From Phaeodactylum tricornutum CCAP 1055/1 (taxonomy: Eukaryota; Bacillariophyta; Bacillariophyceae; Surirellales; Neidiaceae): a stretch of DNA of 64,000 bases. The DNA lies in NCBI RefSeq assembly GCF_000150955.2, contig NC_011677.1, positions 310,001 to 374,000 of the forward strand, in the 5' to 3' direction. The position numbers and the translations under genes were made by a program. Positions 10,765 through 22,110 of this stretch are shown piece by piece. Positions within the stretch are counted from its first letter, which is position 1. Each line of letters begins with the position of its first letter. The notes below the pieces were generated by a model. It was not told the DNA's origin and ran no database searches. It saw nothing but the letters and a program-made list of their open reading frames with translations.

Positions 10765-11378
10765 TGTCACGGTATACACCAAGGCGACATGTCCCTACGA
10801 CAAGTGACACCTAACATGGGTAACGGAAGTGTGAATCAGAGTAAAGAGCATGGTGGAACCGTGGCATTTATGTCGGCCTTATTGCACGACACAATGTATT
10901 CGCGCCGTGATCAAGGATATCCTTTGAGTGAAGATGCAGGAGCAGAATACAAGAATGAGGATTAGGATACAGTCCCACGAATTACAAGGCAAGTTACAGA
11001 CAGGTTTGGATACTCGCTGAGTGATTCTATGTGGGATTTATACTTAGAAGGGATATACTCTATGTGGGAGTAAGATTATCTGGCACATGGTAAGAGGTCT
11101 TCTATCTGATAGAATGGCCAATTCTCATGGACTAGTAGTAGAATAATCTTCCTCTCATTGTTTTAGAAAGTCATTGATCCAAATATTGCATTAGCATAGG
11201 TCCTCGTATCCGCTGTCTAACCCGTGGGGAGCGTCGTAAGCGAGTTGAGTTTTACAGTCCCTAAGTTCACTTAGGTGTATCGCAGGTCGTTCGTAATAAC
11301 GCCCACCTTGCGTTTACCAGGTATTGTCGACACAGCGTTTCCTGTTCTACGTACGTACATTGGTTGTACTACGTAACA
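10765..11378 (+). repeat. 5' LTR of the complete CoDi element
   Basis: 614 bp from TGTCACGG to GTAACA, with no visible difference from the 3' LTR. It should hold the promoter and transcription start. The block at 11195-11310 is the part conserved across all LTRs of this window. Confidence 0.95.
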
Positions 11379-12051
11379 GATTAACAGTCTTGACAGCACG
11401 TCAAACCACTGCTGCTCATCCGCACAGTCGTTACTGGTAAACATTCCTTAAGTCTACTTAAGGTCGTTCTCAAATTTCCACGAGCTCCGTAAATTTTGAG
11501 GACTAAATCGCTTACATCCATTCGTGTTGTATAAGTGCCAGAGGTATCACTTAAGGTGATATTTATCGGCTTGTGTGACACATTGTTTGAAAGCCGCTTC
11601 CCTACTCCCTCGCGCTAACTGGTACCGAGGACCCATTAGTACTGCTTCAGGGTCTTGTCGGTAAGTTACTCGTGGCCTCCCTACTTCCTCGGAGTCGCCG
11701 GTGCCGAACCCCCCTTGGAGTCTTCAGGGTTTGTCGGCAGGGTCGCTTCGTGAATACGGGTTGCTCTGGTCAAGTGAGGTAGAGATACCAATAGGCTTGA
11801 GGACCTCAGCCCTGATTCCGGTTGGAACGGACTTACTACCCGGCGTAAAGTAGTACGGGGGGGGCTAATCAAACCCTCGTCAGTCCCCGAGGACACTGCC
11901 TACGGAGGTAGAAGTGAGTGTACCAGTGCTAGCTTCGTTCACTGGTGTAGGGTCATTTTAACGAAGTCCGCTATAGTATACAGCGAAGGACCTGAACACA
12001 TAAGTAGTAATTTTCAAGAATTCCTATATTGTGTTGGCTTCTCAGGCCACC
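11379..12051 (+). other. Leader between 5' LTR and Gag-Pol frame
   Basis: About 670 bp of the complete element without coding signals. The primer-binding site should begin at or just after 11379 (GATTAACAG), but I could not assign the primer tRNA. The stretch 11590-11900 contains several near-repeated phrases around CCCTACT.CCTCG. Confidence 0.6.
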
Positions 12052-15000
12052 ATGGTTCCCGCCACCCGGCAAATGACGAGTGCAGCCGTCTATGCCCACC
12101 TTTTGGACAACGTACTTCTTCTTCCCCAAGGGCATCCTATCCGCCTCAGTTTTGAGCAACAAGGATATGAATCGGCTGATGATCTTCTGTGTATTTTTGA
12201 GAATGAACTTGAGTCTCTTGGATACACTCCTTCTGTCCTTCCCGACGGCCTGGAAAACCCGCCAACTATACCCCTTCTCATGGCGCACCGACAGATCATA
12301 CGTCATTTCTTGCGCTGGCAGGCATCTTTGGAACGACAAAAGGGGACACCCTTGAAGAACTCCGAACTTGTTGCACTTAACAATGAAGATTTTGTCCTTT
12401 ACCGTCGCTCAGCCCTTGGTCAAGTCTCGACAGCAACTGCACCGGTTAATGCTTCCCCAACTGTCCAGAGCCCCATAGGAAAGACACGTTCGGCTGTCGA
12501 GGACTTCAAGCGTGGGATCAAACGTGACAAAACTCACTATCCCGTGCTTAAAGATGATCGGTACTGGGACAACTTTTATCGGTCGTTTGTTGTTACTGCC
12601 GTAACACATAACGTTGACAAAGTTCTAGATCCGACGTACATCCCTACCGATCCCTTGGAGAAATCCCTTTTTGAAGAGCAGAACAAGTTCGTATATTCTG
12701 CTCTAGAGCATACTCTCCAGACGGACATGGGCAAGAACATTGTACGCGAGCATAGTTTCGACTTCAATGCCCAGGAAGTTTTCCGTAAGGTTGTGAAACA
12801 CTACACAGAGTCCGCTAGCGCGAAGATTAGTTCGTCTACTACCCTGGGATACCTTACAACTGCAAAGTACGGATCGTCATGGACTGGCACAGCAGAAGGT
12901 TTTATTCTTCACTGGAAAAATCACTTGCGCATCTACAATGACACTGTTCCTGCTGGTGAACAGCTTCCTCAGCAACTATGCCTTAGTCTTTTGGAGAATG
13001 CTGTTCATGATGTACCTGAGCTTCGACAGGTAAAAATCACTGCAACTCTTGACTTAGCAAAGGGAGGTAATCCTATTAGCTATGATGGTTATCTCAGTCT
13101 ACTACTCGCATCGGCATCGCTCTACGACAACGGCAATAATCTATCTAATTCTCGTAGTGGCAAGAACAAGCGCAACATCTATGCTAATGAACTAGAGTAC
13201 AATCCGATGGATTTTGAGAGTAAACCGGATGTAGACTATGATATAGATGTGTCGCCTACCGCAATCTACGAAGCCAATGCTCATGCCCGTAACAGCAGTT
13301 CCCGGAATCGTAGTCCGGCAGCTAATCGCGAGCGACCTTACATCCCTCGTGAAATGTGGAACCTGCTCTCCGACGATGCCAAAGCCATCCTCCAAGGCTT
13401 AATAGCCCCCGGGAAGCAGGCCCCGTTGAATAATACGCCACACCAATCGTTGCAGGCCAATACGCACGATACCATTGGCGCGGAACGAATCACAACGGAC
13501 ACCTTCCATGATTGCGCACCCGAAACTGAATTGCTTGCCCACCTGACTGAGCGTGTTAGTCACATGAGCGACGGCGACATACGTAAGGTACTTGCCGCAT
13601 CTCGTGATGGTCCCGCCTATGATGAGCCCACACCACTGCAATCTAACGTACTTCAATATCAAGTGTCTCGTCACAACGTCATTGAAACTACGGCAGCCCT
13701 CGTCGACCGTGGAGCCAATGGAGGTCTTGCCGGCAGTGATGTCATGGTCTTGCATAAAACAGGTCGTTCTGCAACCATCACAGGTATCAATGATCATACC
13801 TTGTCCGATTTGGACATTGTCACCGCTGCTGGCTACACTGAATCCCAAAATGGCCCCATCATTCTCATTATGAACCAATACGCCCATTTGGGACAGGGTA
13901 AAACTATCCACTCCAGTGCACAGCTTGAACACTATCGCAACCATGTCGAAGACCGTTCCCGTACTGTAGGAGGTAACCAGCGAATTGTAACATTGGATGA
14001 CTACATCATCCCATTGCACATTCGACAAGGACTCGCGTACATGGATATGCGGCGTCCTACCGACAAGGAACTTGCGTCCCTTCCACACGTTGTCCTAACC
14101 TCCGACGTAGACTGGGATCCCTCCGTACTTGACCACGAAATTGATCTCGCGACCTCTTGGTATGATGACATATATGATTTGCCTCAATCACCTTACGTTG
14201 AACCACGTTTTGACCATACAGGCAAATACCTCCATCGTCACATTTCCCTTTGCAACCATCGCGATGACGTTGTTGACCGCGTATTATATTGCCAACGGCA
14301 CCTCGTCACGAAAAATGTGCAAGATTATGAGGCCCTTCGTCCGTGTTTTGGATGGGTCTCTGCTGAAACCGTTCGCAAGACCATCATGGCGACCACGCAG
14401 CATGCACGCGAAGTATATAACGCTCCGTTACGCAAACATTTTAAGTCTCGCTTTCCCGCTCTAAATGTACACCGTCGTAATGACCCAGTTGCTACCGATA
14501 CCATTTGGTCCGACACCCCTGCTGTCGATAATGGTGCTAAATTTGCACAACTTTTCGTTGGTCGACGCTCCCTTGTCACCGACGCTTACCCCATGAAAAC
14601 TGACAAAGAATTCGTCAATACCCTTGAGGACCATATCCGTTACCGGGGTGCCATGGACAAATTGATTAGCGATCGTGCCCAGGTTGAAATCAGCAAAAAG
14701 GTCACCGATATTACACGCGCATATAATATCGACCAGTGGCAAAGTGAACCAAACCATCAACACCAAAACTTTGCCGAACGTCGTATTGCCACTATCGAGG
14801 CTAATACCAACAACATTCTCAATCTTTCCGGTGCCCCTGATTCCGCCTGGTTACTTTGCGTGACATATGTTTGTTATGTTTTCAACCATTTGGCACATGA
14901 ATCCCTAGATAACCGCACTCCCCTTGAAGTCCTCACCGGCTCCACGCCTGATATCAGTGTTCTCCTTCAGTTTCATTTTTGGGAACCGGTCTATTATAAG

Positions 15001-17745
15001 CTCGAAAATGCGACATTTCCTTCTGGTGGTACCGAACAACAAGGACGTTTTGTTGGCATAGCCGACTCCGTCGGCGACGCTCTCACTTATAAGATACTTA
15101 CCCACACCACCAACCGCATTCTTCATCGCTCTAGTGTCCGTTCTGCGACCATTCCCGGACAAACCAACCTACGCCTTACGCCACAGGATGGGGAGAGTGG
15201 TCCTAAACCCATCAACTTTATCAAGTCGCGTAGAACCGAAAACAAAAATTCCTATGCCATTAAGGAGTTGCCTGGTTTCACACCTGATGACCTTATAGGT
15301 CGTACGTTCCTCACCGACACTCGGGATGATGGGGAGCGTTTGAAGGCACGAATCACGCGGAAAATATTGGACCCAGACAAGCCCTCGGATGTAAAGTTCC
15401 TTGTCGAAATCAATGATGGTGAATATGACGAGATTCTAGCATACAACGAAATTCTAGATAAAATCGAGACGAATCTAGATAAGGAACTCCATGACACGGA
15501 ACGACAGTGGAGTTTTAAGGACATCGTCGCGCACGAAGGACCTCTTTTACCACGCGATAAGAACTACAAGGGGTCCAGATTCAACGTACTTGTCAATTGG
15601 GAGACTGCGGAGTCTACCTATGAGCCGCTAGACGTTATCGGTGTCGATGACCCAATTACATGCGCTGTCTATGCTAAGAGTCAAGGACTATTAGACACTC
15701 CAGGATGGAAGAAATTCAAGCGCCTCGTAACTAGGGATAAGCAGGTCCAGCGACTCGTCAACCAAACTCGTCAGCAGACTAGTCGAGTCGAGCCCACTCA
15801 CAAGTTTGGCTACCAAATTCCTCGCGACCATAAGGATGCCATTGCTATTGATACGCTCAATGGTAATCGTAATTGGCAAGATGCAGAGAGTATTGAGAGA
15901 GCCCAGCTCCACGAATATGAGACTTTCGTTGACATCGGTAAGGCTACCACACTCGGTAAACATGTTACGAATGCACCCAAAGGCTACAAGAAGATTCGTG
16001 TCCATACCGTATACGACGTCAAGCATGACGGTAGGCACAAGGCCAGAATGGTTGCTGGAGGGCATCTAACTCCTGTCCCAACCGAAAGCGTGTACTCTGG
16101 TGTGGTCTCTCTACGCAGTCTTCGTATTGTTGTCTTCCTTGCTGAATTAAATGGACTTAAGCTATGGGGAGCTGACATAGGCAATGCGTATCTGGAAGCA
16201 AAAACAAAAGAGAAGGTGTTCATTGTTGCAGGCCCAGAATTCGCTGAACTCGAGGGACACATACTTGTTATCAACAAGGCTCTCTACGGACTTCGAAGCA
16301 GTGGCCTACGTTGGCACGAACGGTTCGCAGATACCCTTCGCGATCTAGGTTTCACCGCTAGCAAGGCAGATTCTGATGTTTGGATGAGAGAGAATAGTGG
16401 TGTCTATGAGTACATTGCAGTTTACGTCGATGATATAGCCGTTGCTGCCCAGGACCCCGAAGGAATCATCCGTCAACTCAAGGAAAAGTACAAGTACAAG
16501 CTAAAGGGTGTAGGCCCATTGCAATACCATCTGGGGTGTACTTTCGAACGCGATAAGGATGGTACGCTGTCGTATCACCCAAAGAAGTACATATCGAGAA
16601 TGATGGAACAATATGAGCGAATCTTCCAGGAACAACCAAGGATGTACGTATCGCCGCTGGAGAAGGGCGATCACCCAGAGCTGGATTCGACTCCTGAACT
16701 TGATGAAAACGGTATCAAACAGTACCAGTCTCTTATTGGTAGTTTGCAATGGTTGATTACGCTTGGCCGCTTTGATATAGCGACAGCAGTCATGAGCATG
16801 TCTAGATACCGGGTGGCACCTCGTGAGGGGCATCTTGACAGACTAAAAAGGATGTACGGATACATCAAGAAAATGAAGAATGGTGCAATCAGGGTCCGAA
16901 CCGATGAACCAGAATATACAGACCTCCCCGACAAACCACGTGATTGGACGACTTCGGTGTATGGGGATGTTAAAGAACTGCTTCCCCATAATGCCCCGAC
17001 GGCTCTTGGAAAGTACGTGATGCTGACCAGTTACGTTGACGCAAATCTATACCATGACATGGTAACGGGTCGCTCCGTAACGGGTGTTTTACACCTTGTC
17101 AACCAAACCCCATTTGAATGGTATTCCAAAAGACAAGCAACCGTCGAGACAGCCACGTACGGTTCAGAATTTGTTGCCGCACGTATTGCAGTCGAGCAGA
17201 TTATAGACATACGAACCACCTTACGATTCCTTGGAGTTCCCATACGGGGCAAGTCGGTACTTTTCGGAGACAATCAATCGGTCATTATTAGTTCGACGGA
17301 ACCGCAGTCTCCAATCAACAAGCGACACAACGCATTGTCCTACCACAGGGTGCGTGAGGCAATTGCCGCTGGGATTGTTGATTTTCGGAAGATCTTGGGT
17401 GCTGAGAATGTTGCCGACGTCCTCAGTAAGCATTGGGGTTTCCAACAAGCGTGGCCTGTTCTAAAACCACTTTTGTTTTGGCAAGGAGACACATCAAAAT
17501 GTGAGGTAAAGGATTCCAAGCCATCAAGTCAGGCCGATGGGGAGTGTCACGGTATACACCAAGGCGACATGTCCCTACGACAAGTGACACCTAACATGGG
17601 TAACGGAAGTGTGAATCAGAGTAAAGAGCATGGTGGAACCGTGGCATTTATGTCGGCCTTATTGCACGACACAATGTATTCGCGCCGTGATCAAGGATAT
17701 CCTTTGAGTGAAGATGCAGGAGCAGAATACAAGAATGAGGATTAG
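12052..17745 (+). CDS. Gag-Pol polyprotein of the complete CoDi element
   Basis: One open frame of 1897 residues from the ATG at 12052, which stands in a strong GCCACCATGG context. In order: Gag-like region (to about residue 420); protease region (about 540-600); integrase with a His/Cys-type N-terminal segment and an acidic core (about 720-1000, around DTPAVDNGAKF and KLISDRAQ); a linker; reverse transcriptase (about 1300-1580) with ADIGNAYLEAK and the YVDD box at about 16425; RNase H (about 1650-1810) with FGDNQSVI and KHWGFQQAW. The last 200 bp run into the 3' LTR. Copia elements usually make Gag and Pol from one frame, as here. The element looks whole. Confidence 0.95.
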   Translation: MVPATRQMTSAAVYAHLLDNVLLLPQGHPIRLSFEQQGYESADDLLCIFENELESLGYTPSVLPDGLENPPTIPLLMAHRQIIRHFLRWQASLERQKGTPLKNSELVALNNEDFVLYRRSALGQVSTATAPVNASPTVQSPIGKTRSAVEDFKRGIKRDKTHYPVLKDDRYWDNFYRSFVVTAVTHNVDKVLDPTYIPTDPLEKSLFEEQNKFVYSALEHTLQTDMGKNIVREHSFDFNAQEVFRKVVKHYTESASAKISSSTTLGYLTTAKYGSSWTGTAEGFILHWKNHLRIYNDTVPAGEQLPQQLCLSLLENAVHDVPELRQVKITATLDLAKGGNPISYDGYLSLLLASASLYDNGNNLSNSRSGKNKRNIYANELEYNPMDFESKPDVDYDIDVSPTAIYEANAHARNSSSRNRSPAANRERPYIPREMWNLLSDDAKAILQGLIAPGKQAPLNNTPHQSLQANTHDTIGAERITTDTFHDCAPETELLAHLTERVSHMSDGDIRKVLAASRDGPAYDEPTPLQSNVLQYQVSRHNVIETTAALVDRGANGGLAGSDVMVLHKTGRSATITGINDHTLSDLDIVTAAGYTESQNGPIILIMNQYAHLGQGKTIHSSAQLEHYRNHVEDRSRTVGGNQRIVTLDDYIIPLHIRQGLAYMDMRRPTDKELASLPHVVLTSDVDWDPSVLDHEIDLATSWYDDIYDLPQSPYVEPRFDHTGKYLHRHISLCNHRDDVVDRVLYCQRHLVTKNVQDYEALRPCFGWVSAETVRKTIMATTQHAREVYNAPLRKHFKSRFPALNVHRRNDPVATDTIWSDTPAVDNGAKFAQLFVGRRSLVTDAYPMKTDKEFVNTLEDHIRYRGAMDKLISDRAQVEISKKVTDITRAYNIDQWQSEPNHQHQNFAERRIATIEANTNNILNLSGAPDSAWLLCVTYVCYVFNHLAHESLDNRTPLEVLTGSTPDISVLLQFHFWEPVYYKLENATFPSGGTEQQGRFVGIADSVGDALTYKILTHTTNRILHRSSVRSATIPGQTNLRLTPQDGESGPKPINFIKSRRTENKNSYAIKELPGFTPDDLIGRTFLTDTRDDGERLKARITRKILDPDKPSDVKFLVEINDGEYDEILAYNEILDKIETNLDKELHDTERQWSFKDIVAHEGPLLPRDKNYKGSRFNVLVNWETAESTYEPLDVIGVDDPITCAVYAKSQGLLDTPGWKKFKRLVTRDKQVQRLVNQTRQQTSRVEPTHKFGYQIPRDHKDAIAIDTLNGNRNWQDAESIERAQLHEYETFVDIGKATTLGKHVTNAPKGYKKIRVHTVYDVKHDGRHKARMVAGGHLTPVPTESVYSGVVSLRSLRIVVFLAELNGLKLWGADIGNAYLEAKTKEKVFIVAGPEFAELEGHILVINKALYGLRSSGLRWHERFADTLRDLGFTASKADSDVWMRENSGVYEYIAVYVDDIAVAAQDPEGIIRQLKEKYKYKLKGVGPLQYHLGCTFERDKDGTLSYHPKKYISRMMEQYERIFQEQPRMYVSPLEKGDHPELDSTPELDENGIKQYQSLIGSLQWLITLGRFDIATAVMSMSRYRVAPREGHLDRLKRMYGYIKKMKNGAIRVRTDEPEYTDLPDKPRDWTTSVYGDVKELLPHNAPTALGKYVMLTSYVDANLYHDMVTGRSVTGVLHLVNQTPFEWYSKRQATVETATYGSEFVAARIAVEQIIDIRTTLRFLGVPIRGKSVLFGDNQSVIISSTEPQSPINKRHNALSYHRVREAIAAGIVDFRKILGAENVADVLSKHWGFQQAWPVLKPLLFWQGDTSKCEVKDSKPSSQADGECHGIHQGDMSLRQVTPNMGNGSVNQSKEHGGTVAFMSALLHDTMYSRRDQGYPLSEDAGAEYKNED

Positions 17746-18158
17746 GATACAGTCCCACGAATTACAAGGCAAGTTACAGACAGGTTTGGATACTCGCTGA
17801 GTGATTCTATGTGGGATTTATACTTAGAAGGGATATACTCTATGTGGGAGTAAGATTATCTGGCACATGGTAAGAGGTCTTCTATCTGATAGAATGGCCA
17901 ATTCTCATGGACTAGTAGTAGAATAATCTTCCTCTCATTGTTTTAGAAAGTCATTGATCCAAATATTGCATTAGCATAGGTCCTCGTATCCGCTGTCTAA
18001 CCCGTGGGGAGCGTCGTAAGCGAGTTGAGTTTTACAGTCCCTAAGTTCACTTAGGTGTATCGCAGGTCGTTCGTAATAACGCCCACCTTGCGTTTACCAG
18101 GTATTGTCGACACAGCGTTTCCTGTTCTACGTACGTACATTGGTTGTACTACGTAACA
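17545..18158 (+). repeat. 3' LTR of the complete CoDi element
   Basis: 614 bp, TGTCACGG to GTAACA, preceded by the purine tract GATGGGGAG and followed by the target duplication AATAC. The tail of the Gag-Pol frame (17545-17745) lies inside it, so the same sequence occurs in the 5' LTR without a frame leading into it. Confidence 0.95.
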
Positions 18159-18237
18159 AATACATTGGTTCCCAGAAATGAAATTGAAGGTGTACACTAA
18201 TATTGGGAGTACTGCCGGAAAGAATTTCGAGAGGGGT

Positions 18238-18915
18238 TATCACAATATACTACCAAAGTACACCGTGTGGACAGAAAGCTGTTAGGAACAGAGTCTGGTA
18301 ATCCAGGGAGGGCACTATTACAAACAACCGGCAATACACCTAAGAGACTTAGGGACTGTAAAACTCTATTTGTTGATGACGCTCCCCACAGGTTAGACAG
18401 TGGATACAAGGACCTATGCAATAAAGGCAGTACGGATCAAAGAACTTATGAAACAATGATTGAAGAATTAGTGCTATAAAATAGTTCTTGTTGTTCCTCC
18501 AATTTGCCAAGATACAACAAAACCTGAGGAACAAACTCAAACAAAACAAAATATCTTTCCTTTGCCATAGTATCCTTATACCATGGCGCACACTCACATA
18601 TACTATAGTGGAACCGGAAATACCTTTCAAAACACACATGACACGGAAAATGGAGCGCATACATTTACATCCGCTAGTCAGGTGATAAGGATTGGCTGTC
18701 CCACTCTGTTGCCACTGTCAGAACACAACTGACTTTGTCACGTTCTCTCCAATGCCTGATACATTGTTATACTTAGGAATTCCATACAAGAAGACCAAAT
18801 TAAGTTCTATGCAACTCACTTCATGCTTGTAAACACTCCAACTGCCATCCATCATGTCAACACCTAACAAATGGACATTCTTGGTGGACATGTCGCATGG
18901 TACTAAACCGTGACA
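18238..18915 (-). mobile_element. Solo LTR, CoDi type, 678 bp, inside the old element
   Basis: Minus strand starts TGTCACGGTTTAG at 18915 and ends near GTATATTGTGATA at 18238. GGGGT flanks both sides (18233-18237 and 18916-18920), a 5-bp target duplication. It lies in the integrase region of the old CoDi copy, between ESLHNW and the following pol segment. Close to the LTR at 7039-7712, hence probably the same subfamily. Confidence 0.88.
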
Positions 18916-19746
18916 GGGGTCCAATTGTGTAAAGACTCATGTGCCAAATGATTAAATCAATATCAAATGTAGGAAACACACAATAACCATGTAAAATTGG
19001 GAACACCAGTTTTGTTTAAAATATTATTTGCGTTTGCTTCAACAGATGTAATTTGAAGTTCAGCATAATTTTGGTGCTGATGATTGGGCTCACCCTGCCA
19101 TTGATCAATGTGATAAGCACAAGTAAGGTCAGACACTTTCTTGCTGATTTTGGCCTTGGCATGGTTGCTGATAAGTTTATCCATGGCGCCTCAATGACAA
19201 ATATTGTCCTCAAGAGCATTAGCAGATTCTTTGTCAGTTTTCATAGGATAAAAGTCGGTAACAAGCAGTTGTTGGCCAACAAATAGTTGCACAGATTTAG
19301 CTCCGTTATCAACAGTGGGTGTATTCAACCAAATGGTATTGGTAACCACAGCCTCATTGCGGCAATGAACATTGAGTGCTGGAAAACAGTACTTGGAATG
19401 ATTACGCTTAGGTGCATTATAGACTTTGCAAGCAAAGTGCGTGGTGGCCAAAATGGTTTTCTTGACTGTGTTGGAGGAGACCCAACCAAGGCAAGGACGC
19501 AAGGCTTTGTCATTATGTGTGTTGCAAAACATGTTGTGCTTATTTAACAAAAGTATATTGTCAATAGCTGTGGAATGAGCAACACTGCCAGGTGACAAAA
19601 ACATATCAAAATTTGCAACATGTTGGTGTTGATATTCACCAGTCAAATTTGAAATGGGGCTCAATGTACGGATCATATGGGAGATCCTGGATAGCATTAA
19701 TAAATCAGTGGCAAGTTCAGTTTCATTGTCAGTAAGGGATGGATCC

Positions 19747-20472
19747 TGTCACAATATACACCACTGTACACCGTGGGACAAAACGCTGTTAGAAACAGAA
19801 TCTGGTAAGACTTGTGGGCATTATTACAAATGACCTGCAATACACCTAGGCCGGCTTAGGGACTGTAAAACTCTACTTGTTGGCAATGCTTTCCTTGGGT
19901 TAGGCAGCGGATACAAGGACCTATGCAAAGGCAGTACGGATCAAAGAACTCATAAAACAATGATAGAAGATTAAGTTCTACAAACTAGTGCCTTTTGTCA
20001 GATCATATCCAAACTTGACTGCAGTCCTGGCAGCTTCACCAATTAAACCTGAATCTTCCATGCTCACCATAGTATCCATATAATGCAAAGTCCGTTCTTG
20101 CATACTTATCAAGGAATTGTAAGTATCTGTTGTAACACACATGGTATAAAAATTGGGTCCTGTCAATTTGCATCCGTTTCCCTTGTGTTTCCATCCAAAT
20201 ATTTCTTTCCGTTGAACCAATTACTTCCTTGTTGCAACTGAAGTCTCCATACTAATCAAGAGCCTTCTCAAAGTAAGTAGGGAATACTGCAAATCCGTGC
20301 CCATGTATCTTCTCACTATGCCATAATTAAATAGGAATGCATATAATAAGGCCAATTCCACTGACATGTACACAACTTTCAGTAAACATGTATACACTTG
20401 ATTTCTGCTTGTGACACACTTGTTTTGAGATAAATGTCTCAAAGACACACGGGACGGGTACATACCGTGAGA
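19747..20472 (-). mobile_element. Solo LTR, CoDi type, 726 bp, inside the old element
   Basis: Minus strand starts TCTCACGGTATGTACCC at 20472 and ends GTATATTGTGACA at 19747, with GATCC on both sides (19742-19746 and 20473-20477). Near-identical, inverted, to the solo LTR at 3598-4336. It split the pol region of the old element within the segment that reads VNWD on one side and DPSLTDNE on the other. Confidence 0.9.
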
Positions 20473-21331
20473 GATCCCAATTGACACCGGAAGTAAACAC
20501 AATGTGGGGCAATGTGTCAAATTCCGCATCGGAAGGAGGTTGCATGTGCATATAAGCAAGTCCATGAAAAAACATGTAGAGGAGTAACATAGTTGTCTAG
20601 AGTAACAATGCCTTGTTTACCCCCCAGGATACAAGAATGGTCTTCAACACTATTCTTGTGGTACTCAAGTTGCGCACTAGAATGAATCGTTTTCCCTTTT
20701 CCATGGTGTGCATACTGGTGAAGTATGACAATGATGGGTCCATTTTGAGATTCAAGGAGGCGGGCGGCGGTGACAATATCCCAATTGTTGTCTTAACATT
20801 AGTATTGCACAACTTACCAGGGTGTTTACGACAATCTAACGTTCTAGTGCATTCAATTGCTAGATTGTAAATGAATTGCGTGAATAATCTATACTGTTTC
20901 CTGCTCGTTGGAAACCATACTAAATCCATGGGACTTGAAAGTGAATGTGGTGGGATCCACTGTTAGAATTGGAGTTCTTCCCAATCTCAAGTAATTCTGT
21001 GTAGAGAGATTCTTGTTGTCCCGCTTTGAAATTTAAATGCTGCTTTCGTGAACCCTTCTTGATTAAGGCTCCCTTGATATATTGACCTTGATTAGTGTAC
21101 CGCGACTCCTGGGTTTCTTGGTTAGGTTCATCCATGGCTGGAGTCATAAGGAAGAGTTATTCGCGTATGACGAAACATGACTTCATATACATATGATAAG
21201 TCTCTCCATACATATGTTACAAAGTAACATTGATGAGCTCGCTTCGGTGCGGCACTGAAAATCAAGCATGAACATGACGTCACAAATCTAAAAGTAACGC
21301 CGTGCGGAAGCAGTTTTGACAATTATTACAA

Positions 21332-21941
21332 GAAGGGTTTGCAAATGTACTACTTGTACCGGTGCTTACCTGTAGTCTACCGTACCAAATGTGTAGTCAA
21401 TACAATAGGCCTTGGCACGTGTACTACTTTTAATGGTGCTTAGGTGTAGTCTACTGTAAGTAATCTATTTGTTTAACAAAAGTAACCGACCAACCAAAAG
21501 ATAGGGACTTATGCAAGTCGAAAAATCAAAAGAGGATATACAAATATGCCAGATATGTACAGTCAACTATAATTCGTTTCTCAGCTTGCCTCTTGAGTGA
21601 AGAAGATGTATGTTTCGATTTTGCAATCGCGTGTTTGTGCATCACAGTCAAACGCGTATGTATCCTGTTGGTCTTGATGTCCGGTCTAGTGCCATGTCGT
21701 GAGCGAAGAATACAAAACTGACGGTCAGGAGATGAAAGACAAGCCAAAACAACCTCATACCGTTAAGTAAGCAAAAGGGTCGACAGCACAGCGAAAATGT
21801 CAATCGTGTTGCGAAGCGTTTGCACGTGTACTACTTGTATTGGTGCGTGCACGCCCGCTTGCTTCTCTTTCCGCGAAAAGATGCTCACTGTCAATCGTTC
21901 TACAATTCATGTAAGACGCGTTTGCAAGTGTAGTACTTGCA
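21332..21941 (+). promoter_or_regulatory. Four dispersed motif copies upstream of secreted-protein gene B
   Basis: Same four AGTAGTAC/TGCAAAC motif copies as in unit A, here at about 21332-21360, 21413-21430, 21816-21840 and 21914-21941, the middle two with CACGTG. Distance from the nearest copy to the start codon is about 170 bp, as in the other units. Confidence 0.45.
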
Positions 21942-22110
21942 ATGGTTCATGCAAGCTTGCTTGCTCCGCTTTCAAATCTTGTTGGCTCCCGCTCCCACTC
22001 GACCCGCCTTTCGTCGAATATGCAACACCTCTCATAAAACCAAAAAGCAAGCAACGACAAACAGCAACCTGCCCACCAACTCAACCAATACTTCCACAAT
22101 CCCTCACACC

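Larger units (their letters stand above)
10765..18158 (+). mobile_element. Complete Ty1/copia retrotransposon (CoDi type), looks whole and very young
   Basis: The 614-bp LTRs at 10765-11378 and 17545-18158 look identical base for base, start TGTCACGG and end GTAACA, and are flanked by the 5-bp target duplication AATAC (10760-10764 and 18159-18163). One open frame for Gag-Pol fills the interior, and a purine-rich tract (GATGGGGAG) abuts the 3' LTR. The copia order protease, integrase, reverse transcriptase, RNase H holds. Identical LTRs put the insertion in the very recent past. It landed in the integrase region of an older CoDi copy lying in the opposite orientation. Confidence 0.97.
7039..21230 (-). 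mobile_element. Old broken Ty1/copia (CoDi-type) element, heavily interrupted
   Basis: On the minus strand, from right to left, the order is protease region (about 20600-21150), integrase (about 18960-19740 and 20500-20590), reverse transcriptase (about 9030-9530), RNase H end (about 7720-7900) and a 3' LTR (7039-7712). Similarity to the complete element is clear over whole protein segments (for example GLAYMHM, LRPCLGWVSS, SLIGSLQWLITLGRF-like LLIGSLQW and LSKHWGFQQAW). Later insertions interrupt it: the complete CoDi at 10765-18158, solo LTRs at 18238-18915 and 19747-20472, and a DNA element at 8406-9007. No 5' LTR is seen before unit B begins at 21231. It has numerous breaks and is clearly old compared with its youngest passenger. 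Confidence 0.88.
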
